Assembly (NCBI RefSeq): GCF_003925875.1
Contig: NZ_AP019309.1
Location: 1,922,001-1,986,000, forward strand
DNA length: 64,000 nucleotides
Origin: Intestinibaculum porci
GTDB taxonomy: Bacteria > Bacillota_I > Bacilli_A > Erysipelotrichales > Coprobacillaceae
Reading direction: 5' to 3'
Positions within the stretch are counted from its first letter, which is position 1; each line of letters opens with the position of its first letter. Positions 1-7,832 of this stretch are shown in pieces. The notes beneath the pieces were generated by a model. The model did no database searches. It saw only the letters and a program-made list of their open reading frames with translations, and had not been told where the DNA came from. The position numbers and the translations under genes are program-made.

Positions 1-1347
1 GAAATCATTTACCCAAGCAAAGTAATTATCATAATAATCACGTATACGCTTAATTAGCGTCTTCTCGGATCTTCCAAAGTATGCATCATAATCTTTTTTG
101 TTTCTCTTTTCCGCTCGGTTGAGTATATCATTAACTTTTTTGTTAAAGTTTTCAATAAATTCATCACTAAAGCGAGTCTCTCCCTTGTTTATGGCTTCTT
201 TGCGTTTGTGGATGGTATCGGAAATAAGATCTTTCAGTTCCATAAGCTCATCATGTTTTGTATCAATAGCGATTTTTTTGAGGTCACGCTGAAGGTGCTG
301 ATTGCATTCAAGGTTGCCAAACTTGAATTTAGCGTTATAGTTCACTTTATTGTGATCATGCATCGTTTTTTGCTCTTCAGTGAGTAGTGTTAGGACTTTG
401 TCTTCTTCAATCCCTTCAAGATCTTTCTTCTCATGAGCCGTATAATATGAGAGTGTTTCATCTCCGTAAAAGCGCAGGCAGCCTTTCTTTGTATTAATAT
501 TGATAACAGTGTCATCCCAATATACGAGAGTTCTTTGGAGCATTAGATTCTTTAAAACTATACGGAACTCAGATAACTTTTTTGATGCAATCATAGGAAG
601 TTTTGCAAGGTAGCCTTCTGACGGACTTATTTCTCCGTTTGTGATCCCCTCAAAAAAGGTTTTAACCTTGTTAATAGGAACATTGCAGGTATTCATTAGC
701 GATAAGCCAACGGCCTGTACTGCCGTCCCATAGTGACAGGCTGATCTTTCATTAGGCTTCAGGCCAAGAAAAAATGTAGTCCCGCAGCTTCCGCATTTGT
801 ATTGATAGAAAACCTTTTTGAGGTTTATAGGCTTGATGCTAATAGTTTTCTCATATACAGCTTTAGTTTTGCCGGTGAAAACAAGTTCATGAGAACCACA
901 TTTCGGACACTCAGTTGCATCATCTGCCACATATTCAATTTCTTCGTCAATATCATCAGGAATACCGAGTTCACTTTTAGAATGTCCTGGCTGACCTCCA
1001 ATTTTTCTGTCAGTAGGCTCTCTGGAATTGATGCTTGAGTTATATTTTGCTTTTCCTATAGGAGTAGACGCAGTAGGAATACCAACGGTAGTTGAGTCAT
1101 GATTGCTTATGGCATTAAGATATTCAATCTTGTCTTTCAGTCTGTTAATTTCATCATTAAGATTTCTAATCATTTCATCTTTTTCAAGACAAAGCTGCTT
1201 TAATTTTGCGATTCTGTTATCCCTGTATTCAAGCTTCTGTTTTTTGGATTTCAGTTCTTCATTACAATCGTAAAGTCTTGTTTTAAGGTCACCAATCTTT
1301 TTGCATGCTTTATCATATTTTACTGATAGTGTTCCTAAAGAATCCAT
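1..1347 (-). CDS. IS66 family transposase (TnpC-type), C-terminus beyond window edge
   Basis: DDE transposase of the IS66 family; the first 449 of 526 residues are visible. Order: an N-terminal coiled coil (about residues 10-80), a zinc-finger segment (CPKCGSHE, then CGSCG), then the DDE_Tnp_IS66 core with the first catalytic Asp in VYWDDT and a CNQHL motif. The catalytic Glu region (NNCAERGLR, seen in copy B) lies beyond the edge. It starts 14 bp after the 120-residue accessory gene, so the two are one transcription unit. The visible sequence is identical to copy B at 34420-36000. Confidence 0.95.
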   Translation of the reverse strand, partial: MDSLGTLSVKYDKACKKIGDLKTRLYDCNEELKSKKQKLEYRDNRIAKLKQLCLEKDEMIRNLNDEINRLKDKIEYLNAISNHDSTTVGIPTASTPIGKAKYNSSINSREPTDRKIGGQPGHSKSELGIPDDIDEEIEYVADDATECPKCGSHELVFTGKTKAVYEKTISIKPINLKKVFYQYKCGSCGTTFFLGLKPNERSACHYGTAVQAVGLSLMNTCNVPINKVKTFFEGITNGEISPSEGYLAKLPMIASKKLSEFRIVLKNLMLQRTLVYWDDTVININTKKGCLRFYGDETLSYYTAHEKKDLEGIEEDKVLTLLTEEQKTMHDHNKVNYNAKFKFGNLECNQHLQRDLKKIAIDTKHDELMELKDLISDTIHKRKEAINKGETRFSDEFIENFNKKVNDILNRAEKRNKKDYDAYFGRSEKTLIKRIRDYYDNYFAWVNDF

Positions 1348-1361
1348 TGATTTACTCCTTG

Positions 1362-1724
1362 TTAATCATCATTATTAAGAATTGATTCAATTCTATTGAT
1401 CTTGCTGGTAAGCTTTCTATTAGCCGCCTTAAGCTGTTTGATCTCATCATCTCTGCTTGCAATAATTTTTTGCATATCCTCAACCATCTTTTTATAGGTT
1501 CTTCTGCCGCTTGCTTTTTCTTCATTTTCAGCTGTATTTTTATCAGGATTAGGCTTTCTCCCTCGCTTTTTGCTTGAAGGAATAATTTCTCCAGTTTCCT
1601 CGTCTACAACGCCAAGGTATTTGCGTTTTGCTCTAGGCTGTTTGAGCTCAGGATTCCAAACTGAAACAGATTCATAAGCATATTTCTTGCCAGTTTTCTT
1701 GTTTGTCACATAAACAATTGCCAT
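1362..1724 (-). CDS. IS66-element accessory protein (120 aa), copy A
   Basis: Small protein encoded immediately upstream of the IS66 transposase. Residues 1-50 resemble the N-terminal beta-rich domain seen at the start of IS1634-type transposases (compare WNPELKQPRAKRKYLG with the start of the protein at 4917). A basic AT-hook-like patch follows (KKRGRKPNP), then a coiled coil over the last 45 residues. It is not recognisable as the usual IS66 TnpA or TnpB. A DNA-binding or transposase-partner role is inference. The RBS is an AAGGGGGTGAG-like stretch just before the ATG. Identical to the copy at 36015-36377. Confidence 0.75.
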   Translation of the reverse strand: MAIVYVTNKKTGKKYAYESVSVWNPELKQPRAKRKYLGVVDEETGEIIPSSKKRGRKPNPDKNTAENEEKASGRRTYKKMVEDMQKIIASRDDEIKQLKAANRKLTSKINRIESILNNDD

Positions 1725-1926
1725 CTTTTCTCACCCCCTTGTTACTATATACAGTATATCATATAACTAGCTTAAAATAAATAGTAATTTACATATAATT
1801 TAAATTTATTAGAGACTATGTTTGCTGAAATTATCAAGAAAAAGAGAATACTTTTTTGGTTGTCAGGAATAAGACACTTGAATTGTTAATACATGACTAT
1901 AAATCACTTTAAAAGTTATAATAAAA

Positions 1927-1951
1927 GGGTATCCCATATATGGATATACCC
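1927..1951. terminator. Hairpin near the right end of IS66 copy A
   Basis: GGGTAT...ATACCC inverted repeat around a CCATATATGG centre, located between the IS66 promoter region and the IS end. It lies just downstream of the interrupted DDE gene and can stop transcription entering the element from that side. The same hairpin is at 36580-36604. The rest of 1725-1964 is AT-rich leader with an ATATAC/GTATAT palindrome near 1747-1760 overlapping the probable promoter of the 120-aa gene; no other gene is seen. Confidence 0.55.
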
Positions 1952-1964
1952 CTAAATAAAGACA

Positions 1965-3023
1965 TTATTCAATTTTTAATCTTTCAGCACTGTGAATAGT
2001 AACGATCTGATCAATTTCATCCTCGTCCTTATAAATGAAGCGATCTGCATCCCTCAAATATCTTTCACGCGCATTAAGAAGATTTCCTTCATTATCTGTT
2101 TCAGTGGTTCCATGGGATTTTGTGTTATAATCGGTATAGATATACTCGTTGACTCTTAAATTGATATCTTCCAGACTCTTGTACTGACTCCAGTCCTCGC
2201 AGTAATAGATGGAATTCTTCAGCGTGCTAAATGATTTTTCAATTTTACCCTTGGCTGCACCGTCACGGACAGGCGCATGAATAAGCTGAATGCCAAGTCT
2301 CGCGCAAATCATCTGAAGCTGATGATTAGAATATGGTGTTCCATTATCAACAAGAAGCATGGACGGAATGCCATAGGTCTTTACGGCATTTTTAAGCACC
2401 TTCTGGAAATTAACGCCACTATCCGCGAAGAATACCTCAAAGCCAACAGGCATTCTAGAGGCATCATCGATAATCATCATCAGATAAGTCTGACGCCCGT
2501 CAATCTTACTAAGATAAGTGGTATCAGCCTGCCACATCTGATTAGCGAATTCGAACTCAAAAGCCTTTCTGTCCTTGCCGTCATGATATTCATCCTTCTT
2601 AGGGCATTTCTCATGATAGCCTTTCACAAAGCGATCAATAGTGGACTGCGATGTTAAATCATCAATCAGTTTGTTTTCAATCAGTCTTTTTCTGACAATT
2701 GTGTTAAGAATACGGGGATATTTTTCAATCTGTTCAATAATAAACCGCTGTGCATCATCACTCAGCACTCTGAAAGTACCTGCATCAGACCGCTGCCCGG
2801 GCATCAGGCCCTCAATTCCAAATCTGCGGTAAAGGGAGAGCCAGTTTTCAAAGGTTCCTTTGTGGTACGTTCGTACGGAATTAGTGACAGGGTTTCTTAA
2901 GCTCTTGCCCTCCAGCGACTTAAAATAGGCCGCATTGGAGCTGAAACTGTGAGTATTATTATAAGCCGGTGCAATATACCCAAATTTCCAGAGAGCAATC
3001 TTTTCTCTGTCTTCGTATTTCAC
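1965..3023 (-). CDS. DDE-type integrase/transposase, 3' end rewritten by IS66 copy A
   Basis: Transposase with an N-terminal helix-turn-helix region (residues 1-75) and an rve (retroviral integrase-like) core. The triad is D167 (WQADTT), D226 (LVDNGT) and E262 (GKIEKSF), giving the expected D-35-E spacing. It follows the DUF6431-like gene (3108-3899) with an 84-bp gap, and the same gene pair recurs at 58604-60234. The last 12 residues and the stop codon (from VTIHSAERL on) come from the end of the IS66 element, so the native C-terminus is lost. The catalytic core is intact; whether the protein still works is unknown. Confidence 0.88.
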   Translation of the reverse strand: MKYEDREKIALWKFGYIAPAYNNTHSFSSNAAYFKSLEGKSLRNPVTNSVRTYHKGTFENWLSLYRRFGIEGLMPGQRSDAGTFRVLSDDAQRFIIEQIEKYPRILNTIVRKRLIENKLIDDLTSQSTIDRFVKGYHEKCPKKDEYHDGKDRKAFEFEFANQMWQADTTYLSKIDGRQTYLMMIIDDASRMPVGFEVFFADSGVNFQKVLKNAVKTYGIPSMLLVDNGTPYSNHQLQMICARLGIQLIHAPVRDGAAKGKIEKSFSTLKNSIYYCEDWSQYKSLEDINLRVNEYIYTDYNTKSHGTTETDNEGNLLNARERYLRDADRFIYKDEDEIDQIVTIHSAERLKIE

Positions 3024-3107
3024 TTTTTTTCTGCTCCTTTCTCCTTATTCTTCTTTTCATCTTCATGATACCATCGACGCCAGGGACCTTAAATGTCAAT
3101 ATTATTT

Positions 3108-3899
3108 TTACATAAGGGTGAGCAGCTTTCCAAATGTGAACTTTTTGACATGTAAATTATTTTTGTCAGCCTTTGTTCTAGCCGGGATCAGAAACGGCTT
3201 GTCCTCAGCCGCCAGCTTGCATCCCAGAAAAGCAGATAAAAACGCCCTGTATTTAGCAAGGCGTTCTAATAGCTGTCTTCTTATTTGATCAGGATCAGTC
3301 CCAGAAAGGGCATTAGCGGTTTCGTTAAAAACATCAGAAATTCTTTTCTTCATATCATGCAGCGAGGCAACAGAGCCGGACTCGGATTCAAATCTTTTAA
3401 TCCAGTTATGGAGGGTTGATCTGGCAATGCACATTTCTTCAGCTGTTCTTTTCTTGTTTTCGTCATTTTTGAAATAGTAGCTGTAGAGGGCATCAAGCAC
3501 AAAACGGTAAGTAAAGGATGTAAAAGGAATAAAGCCCCAAGGAATAATAGCGTGATAAGTATTACAGTTTTGGCAATACACCACAACAAGTTCAATATTT
3601 AACGGATTATCCAGTTCTTCAACCGTATTAATAACTGAACGTTCATATGTCATTTCAGTATGTTCGAGGACACCAATATGTTCGCAATATGGGCACTGCA
3701 CTAAATTGATATCAATCTCCTCAACCATTTCAAAGTAGGAATCTTGAGTGATTTCATAGTCATCAATATTCATGTTTCGCATAGAATCCAGATACCAGTA
3801 AAATTCATTATCAGAGATCGCAATAAAGTTAATATCATCATTAATTTTTTTGGAAACATTCGAGTTTTTCTTGATTTCGGATACTAAGTGAATTATCAT
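3108..3899 (-). CDS. Zinc-finger/HTH transposon accessory protein (DUF6431-like), 263 aa
   Basis: Two CxxC knuckles (CPYC near residue 70, CQNC near residue 110) frame a zinc-ribbon-like segment, followed by YHAIIP and a helix-turn-helix (AEEMCIARSTLHNWIKRFE). This matches the layout of proteins annotated DUF6431 that accompany DDE transposases in clostridia; the family name is from memory. It probably binds transposon ends or helps target choice (inference). The start at 3899 lacks a strong RBS and sits 12 nt after a hairpin. The homologue in this window is 58604-59221. Confidence 0.7.
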   Translation of the reverse strand: MIIHLVSEIKKNSNVSKKINDDINFIAISDNEFYWYLDSMRNMNIDDYEITQDSYFEMVEEIDINLVQCPYCEHIGVLEHTEMTYERSVINTVEELDNPLNIELVVVYCQNCNTYHAIIPWGFIPFTSFTYRFVLDALYSYYFKNDENKKRTAEEMCIARSTLHNWIKRFESESGSVASLHDMKKRISDVFNETANALSGTDPDQIRRQLLERLAKYRAFLSAFLGCKLAAEDKPFLIPARTKADKNNLHVKKFTFGKLLTLM

Positions 3900-3911
3900 G
3901 AAATTGTAGTG

Positions 3912-3953
3912 AAAGAGAGAACTGATGATGTAGAGGTTGTGGGTTCTCTCTTT
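3912..3953. terminator. Hairpin just upstream of the DUF6431-like gene
   Basis: Perfect 11-bp stem, AAAGAGAGAAC pairing with GTTCTCTCTTT, separated by 20 nt. It lies immediately before the start of the gene at 3899. The second transposon copy also has a strong hairpin before its DUF6431-like gene (58445-58490). It may shield the transposon genes from outside transcription or hold back translation. Confidence 0.55.
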
Positions 3954-4021
3954 TCCTTTCTTAAATATGGTACATCATCACCATCATAATCTCATATACA
4001 TAAAATAATTTGAATCAAAAC

Positions 4022-4080
4022 CGCACTTTATAAAAAAATTGTTCAGGAATTCTGGTCTGACCAACCTATTATAAAGTGCG
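4022..4080. repeat. 12-bp inverted repeat near transposon end
   Basis: CGCACTTTATAA at 4022-4033 is repeated in perfect inverse at 4069-4080. A related copy (CTATAAAGTGACGC) lies at 4103-4116. Such clustered subterminal repeats are expected for transposase-binding sites; as a hairpin it could also terminate the marR transcript. Confidence 0.6.
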
Positions 4081-4102
4081 TTATTATTTAAAAACCATAT
4101 TA

Positions 4103-4495
4103 CTATAAAGTGACGCAATACATTTCTTCCTCTGAAAAACCTTTGTAGTAAATACTGCCCATCTCATCAGATACAGAATCGTACTCGCCCTTTAAGGCAT
4201 GTGCTTTCTCAGTCAGAAACAGGAGTGTTTTTCTTTTGTCCGTTTCAGACTGAACACGGCTTATCAGCCCTTGATTTTCCATTCTTTCCAGCATCGTAGT
4301 AAGAGATGTTATCGCTAATCCGCATTTAGTCGAGAGTGACCTGATTGAGATACCATCCTCCTGCCACAGCACATAAAGAATACGTCCCTGGGCTCCATTA
4401 AACGCATCAATATTCTTTTCACTGAGAATCTTCTCGAAAATCCGGTCTCCAAGCTGTTTTATTTTAGTGACAAGAAATCCTCCATTCATTTCCAT
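4103..4495 (-). pseudogene. MarR family transcriptional regulator, C-terminus cut by transposon
   Basis: 130-residue MarR-type protein with an intact winged-helix core: ISIRSLSTKCGLAITSLT (recognition region) and a wing around SETDKRKTLLFLTEKA. After FSEEE the reading frame ends within six residues, where MarR proteins normally have a further dimerisation helix of about 15-20 residues. The cut coincides with the end of the two-gene transposon. The start at 4495 has AGGAG seven bases upstream. DNA binding needs the dimer, so function is doubtful. Its own promoter and operator are intact. Confidence 0.75.
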
Positions 4496-4502
4496 GCAAA
4501 AT

Positions 4503-4554
4503 CTCCTATATAGTAGTTTATCAAAAACATACTATATAGGAGGTTTATTGTCAA
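4503..4554 (-). promoter_or_regulatory. marR promoter with 13-bp inverted-repeat operator
   Basis: On the minus strand TTGACA (4549-4554) and TATGTT (4526-4531) are 17 bp apart. CTCCTATATAGTA (4503-4515) is inverted exactly as TACTATATAGGAG (4530-4542). One arm fills the promoter spacer and the other covers the ribosome binding site region. This is the classic layout for MarR autorepression. The distal arm and the -35 box were copied to 6751 onward when the IS1634-type element inserted. Confidence 0.75.
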
Positions 4555-4716
4555 CAGTTTATATGTCTTAATAGGTAAATTCCGATTTGTATAACCTCTC
4601 TTAACATCTAATCCACTGTCTCGACGTGGACTGCAACGGCCACTCGGGAGTACCTGTAAAGGCGCTTTCCACGGGGTGACCAAGGTTCTCTTCGAAGGTC
4701 ATATGCTCGTAAAAGT
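4531..4716. repeat. 186-bp direct repeat, left copy (IS1634 target duplication)
   Basis: Identical base for base to 6751-6936. The two copies directly abut the IS1634-type element (4717-6750). Elements of this family are known for long, variable target duplications. The repeat carries half of the marR operator and an rlmD-tail-like sequence at 4613-4629. Confidence 0.9.
4613..4629. other. rlmD-tail-like sequence (possible att remnant), copy at 6833-6849
   Basis: Contains GTCTCGACGTG, identical over 11 bp to the 3' end of the resident rlmD gene (11872-11890). On the minus strand it encodes HVETVD followed by a stop, as in the C-terminal HVETV of RlmD/RumA proteins. It is duplicated at 6833-6849 by the IS1634 insertion. 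The 3' end of rumA-like genes is a known target of integrative elements; an att role here is inference. Confidence 0.45.
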
Positions 4717-6750
4717 CCCGTGTTTAGGATATAGCACCATGTTTTTTAGGTTGATTTTCACTTTCCAAAAAGTTTTTTTCACTAAATGTTGGCTTTACAA
4801 GCCGATTTTTTTATTTTCTGAATAAATTTGACAAACTTTTTTCTAAAGTGTTCTATTCATGGTGCTATGGTGTTATAATAAAATTAACAAAAATCAAGGT
4901 AAAAAGAGGTGAAATTATGGCTTATTTTTTAAAGCAGACACAGAATAAGAAAGGGACATATTTGCAGATCTACAGCAGCTTCTATAACCCTGAAAAGAAG
5001 CAGACTTCTCACAAATCTTTTAAGCCCATCGGCTATGTTGATGATCTGAAAAAACAGGGTATCAGTGATCCTGTCAGCTACTACAAAGAAGAAATTAAAA
5101 AGATGAATGCGGATCGCCAAAGTGAAATAAGGGATAAAAAGTCCCAAAAGGTTTCTGATACTCTGCCTATTAAGTATTATGGCTATTTCCCAATCAGATC
5201 CATTAATAATAGACTTGGTCTCGACAGGGATTTATGCATTTTACAGCTCCCGTATAATTTTAAATTTAATGTTTTTGAGCTTTTATCTTCGCTTGTTTAT
5301 GCGCGAGTAATATCTCCATGCTCTAAACATAAGACATTTTTTGATGTTCTCCCCTATTTAATTGATGAAACATCGTTTTCAAGAGATCAGATGTATGAAG
5401 GCCTACGTTTTTTGGGTATTGAATACGAGCGCATCATTGAAATTTACAACCATAAAATTCAGCTGATTTATGGCAGAAATACCGATCATACATACTTTGA
5501 CTGTACTAACTTTTTCTTTGAAATAGATAAAGAGGATGATCTTCGCAGAAAAGGACCATCCAAAGAGAAGAGAACTGATCCGATTGTCGGGATGGGACTT
5601 CTTCTGGATAATAAGCAGATCCCTATCGGCATGAAAATTTATCCCGGCAACATGAGTGAAAAGCCGATTTACAGAGAGGTTATTCAGGGTCTGAAGGACC
5701 GTAATAATATTAAAGGCAAAACAATCAGAGTGGCTGACAAGGGATTAAACTGTACTGCTAATATCATGGATGCGATACTCTGCGGTGACGGCTATCTTTT
5801 TTCCAAAAGCGTCAAGACCCTTCCAGAAAAAGAGAAAACCTGGGTCCTTCTCGATAATGATTATGTGGAAGTGAAAGACAAGAATGATAATCTTCTCTAT
5901 AAGACAAAATCATGTATAGATGAATTCCCTTATATGATCACTGATAATAATGGAAAGAAGACAAAGGTTATGCTATGTGAGAAGCGAGTTGTCACATATA
6001 ATCCTTCATTAGCCAAAAAACAAATCGCTGAAATTGATAAGGAAGTCAACAAAGCTTTAAATGCATCGTTAAGCTCCGCGAAAAGAGCTGAATATGGCAG
6101 CAAAAGCAAATATATGGATTTTATAACGGTTGATAAGGACGGAAAAGGCACCGATGGCAACATAAAAATCAGTGTTAATATGGAAGCGGTAGAAAAAGCC
6201 AAGCGTCTAGCGGGCTACAATCTTCTTGTGACCTCAGAACTAAAAATGACTGATGAGGAAATCTATAACAATTACCATAATTTATGGAGAATTGAGGAAT
6301 CATTTAGAATGATGAAGTCAGCGTTTGACGCCAGACCAGTATATCTTCAAAGAGAAGACAGTATTATTGGACACTTCCTGATTTGTTACATTGCGGTATT
6401 ACTTATGAGATTACTGCAGATTGAGGAATTAGATGACCAGTTTGGCTATCAGGAGCTGATAGACTATATGCGAAGCGCAACCGCTGTTGATCTGAAGGGA
6501 CAGTATATGGTCAACCTCACCAAGAAATCCGACGTAATGCTTAGACTCAAAAAGAAGATAGGCAGACCAATAGATAATTATTACTTAACGAATAAAGACA
6601 TTAAAAATATTTTAAATTACAAATTCCGTTAAATAAAAAGGTGCAAATATATATGGATATAATCATATTCATACTATTTTGCATCTTTATTTTTAATAAC
6701 ATTTTTTCTCGTTTAGCACCATTTTTTAAAAAATCATCCTAAACCCAGGT
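4717..6750 (+). mobile_element. IS1634-family insertion sequence (2034 bp)
   Basis: Bounded exactly by the 186-bp direct repeats. The ends are imperfect inverted repeats sharing TTTAGGAT (left 4722-4730, right near 6737-6745), with a second inverted motif AGCACCAT a little further in at each side. It holds a single transposase gene on the plus strand. Confidence 0.9.
4917..6632 (+). CDS. IS1634 family transposase, 571 aa
   Basis: Transposase of the IS4 superfamily, IS1634 branch. It has an N-terminal beta-rich domain (residues 1-45), then the DDE core with Asp in YFDCTN, Asp in RVADKGLN, and Glu in WRIEESFRMMKSAF close to the C-terminus. The length is normal for the family. An upstream in-frame ATG at 4848 exists, but the start at 4917 is preferred because it has AAGAGGTG at proper spacing and begins with the conserved MAYFLKQ. 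The gene looks intact. Confidence 0.93.
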   Translation: MAYFLKQTQNKKGTYLQIYSSFYNPEKKQTSHKSFKPIGYVDDLKKQGISDPVSYYKEEIKKMNADRQSEIRDKKSQKVSDTLPIKYYGYFPIRSINNRLGLDRDLCILQLPYNFKFNVFELLSSLVYARVISPCSKHKTFFDVLPYLIDETSFSRDQMYEGLRFLGIEYERIIEIYNHKIQLIYGRNTDHTYFDCTNFFFEIDKEDDLRRKGPSKEKRTDPIVGMGLLLDNKQIPIGMKIYPGNMSEKPIYREVIQGLKDRNNIKGKTIRVADKGLNCTANIMDAILCGDGYLFSKSVKTLPEKEKTWVLLDNDYVEVKDKNDNLLYKTKSCIDEFPYMITDNNGKKTKVMLCEKRVVTYNPSLAKKQIAEIDKEVNKALNASLSSAKRAEYGSKSKYMDFITVDKDGKGTDGNIKISVNMEAVEKAKRLAGYNLLVTSELKMTDEEIYNNYHNLWRIEESFRMMKSAFDARPVYLQREDSIIGHFLICYIAVLLMRLLQIEELDDQFGYQELIDYMRSATAVDLKGQYMVNLTKKSDVMLRLKKKIGRPIDNYYLTNKDIKNILNYKFR

Positions 6751-6936
6751 ACTATATAGGAGGTTTATTGTCAACAGTTTATATGTCTTAATAGGTAAAT
6801 TCCGATTTGTATAACCTCTCTTAACATCTAATCCACTGTCTCGACGTGGACTGCAACGGCCACTCGGGAGTACCTGTAAAGGCGCTTTCCACGGGGTGAC
6901 CAAGGTTCTCTTCGAAGGTCATATGCTCGTAAAAGT
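6751..6936. repeat. 186-bp direct repeat, right copy
   Basis: Exact copy of 4531-4716. The gene-free stretch 6633-7092 consists of the IS1634 right end, this repeat, and a second rlmD-tail-like sequence at 6981-6996. No intact gene is seen in it. Confidence 0.9.
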
Positions 6937-6980
6937 GTTGAAAATAAAGGATTTCTACGAGTCCTGTTTCTTCAGTAAGA

Positions 6981-6996
6981 CCACCGTTTCGACATG
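6981..6996. other. Second rlmD-tail-like sequence (possible att remnant)
   Basis: CCACCGTTTCGACATG resembles the end of rlmD. On the minus strand the frame reads RHVETVVLLKKQDS and stops at 6957, close to the C-terminus of RlmD/RumA proteins but different from the resident copy. It looks like a foreign rumA 3' end carried in by an integrative element. Confidence 0.45.
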
Positions 6997-7092
6997 CCTG
7001 GAGACGCCGGTATGAATGTCGGGGTTCCGTCTGAAATTGTCCGTTATTTTGATTCCAACTAAAATTATCGACCAGATTACAGTGATTGGATT

Positions 7093-7366
7093 ATGAGTAT
7101 GATTCGGAAGATTGAGATTGACGGAAAGCAGGTGCCATTCAAGGCATTTGCCGCCATTCCGCGTATTTATCGCATCAAGTTCCATCGAGATATCTATAAG
7201 GATCTCGATGCGCTTGGAAAAGCTGTCGGAAACGGGGATGAGGGTTCCTCCCACCTCGATATGTTCTCTCTTGAGATGTTTGAGAATATCGCCTACATCA
7301 TGGCAAAGCATGCAGATCTTACCATCCCGGACAGCCCGGAGGAATGGCTTGATGAGTTTAGCACCT
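7093..7366 (+). pseudogene. Phage tail assembly chaperone remnant
   Basis: About 90 residues resembling tail assembly chaperones of Firmicutes siphophages (IRKIEIDGK, FKAFAAIPRIYRIKFHRDIY, then MFSLEMFENIAYIMAKHAD and PEEWLDEF). The homologous part stops at about 7366, where the sequence changes into the tail of a serine recombinase gene in another frame. No other tail genes are nearby, so this is debris. Base composition is richer in G+C than the IS element to its left. Confidence 0.6.
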
Positions 7367-7766
7367 TCTCACCGAGCGGGACTATTTCCTTAAAGCCTTA
7401 CAGCAGAACATCGCCAAGGCTGTGGTCAACGCTGACACACTCTCACCGGACGGCATTCAGGCACGGCTTGAGGAACTGCAAAAGGAGCTCATCAAGAAGG
7501 CAAACAATAAACAGGACTATGATGCCATAGCCGATGAGATTTTCCGGCTCCGCGACCAGAAGGAACAATCCGAGCTCGACAGCCACCGCCGGGAAGAAGT
7601 CATGAACCGAATCAAGGAGCTGCAGGACTTCATCGCCGGTCAGGAAACCGACATCACAAAGTTCGATGAGGCTCTGGTCAAAAAGCTCATCGAGAAAATC
7701 TCCGTCTTCGCCGACCACTTCACCGTGGAATTCAAGTCCGGCATCACAATTGATATCGAAGCATAA
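7362..7766 (+). pseudogene. Large serine recombinase, C-terminal fragment
   Basis: The reading frame entering at about 7362 (LLTERDYFLKALQQNIAKAVV) and ending at 7766 has the long charged coiled coil typical of the C-terminal part of large serine recombinases (FRLRDQKEQSELD, then LVKKLIEKISVFADHF). The catalytic N-terminal domain and zinc-ribbon are missing. It is joined to the phage chaperone remnant, which shows a deletion fusion. It may be the leftover integrase of the element that brought the sirtuin operon. Confidence 0.65.
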
Positions 7767-7770
7767 AACA

Positions 7771-7808
7771 AGGCTCCCTTACTACCGATGATGGCAGTGT
7801 GGGAGCCT
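7771..7808. terminator. Terminator between recombinase remnant and sirtuin operon
   Basis: AGGCTCCC (7771-7778) pairs with GGGAGCCT (7801-7808) and is followed by a T-rich run on the plus strand. It lies between converging genes and probably serves both. Confidence 0.7.
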
Positions 7809-7832
7809 GATTTTTCTTTTAAATCCCTGTTA

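Larger units (their letters stand above)
1..2003 (-). mobile_element. IS66-type element, copy A (left part outside window)
   Basis: This stretch matches 34654-36656 at a constant offset of 34653 (same reading frames and products), so it is the last 2003 bp of a 2440-bp element whose first 437 bp lie before the window. Its right end is GTTACTATTCAC read inward (rc of 1992-2003). The element sits inside the 3' end of the DDE transposase gene ending at 1965. The expected 8-bp target duplication is GATCTGAT (2004-2011), and the other half should lie left of the window. Confidence 0.9.
1965..4110 (-). mobile_element. Two-gene DDE transposon (DUF6431-like + rve transposase), copy A
   Basis: The unit holds the zinc-finger/HTH gene 3108-3899 and the transposase 1965-3023, both on the minus strand. 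The right end lies near 4103-4110, because the marR reading frame there stops abruptly in place of its expected C-terminal helix. Near that end the motif CGCACTTTATA occurs three times in variant form (4022-4033, inverted at 4069-4080, and about 4104-4116). The left end is hidden beyond the IS66 insertion. Exact ends are approximate. Confidence 0.65.

Noticed and set aside
1-2003. Assembly artefact explaining the two IS66 copies
   Set aside because: The copy at 34217-36656 has proper inverted ends and an 8-bp duplication with different flanks, so at least that one is a real insertion. Copy A ends at exactly the same base.
6955-7311. Possible 118-aa gene on the minus strand
   Set aside because: Only its last 14 residues resemble RumA; the rest is antisense to the tail chaperone remnant.
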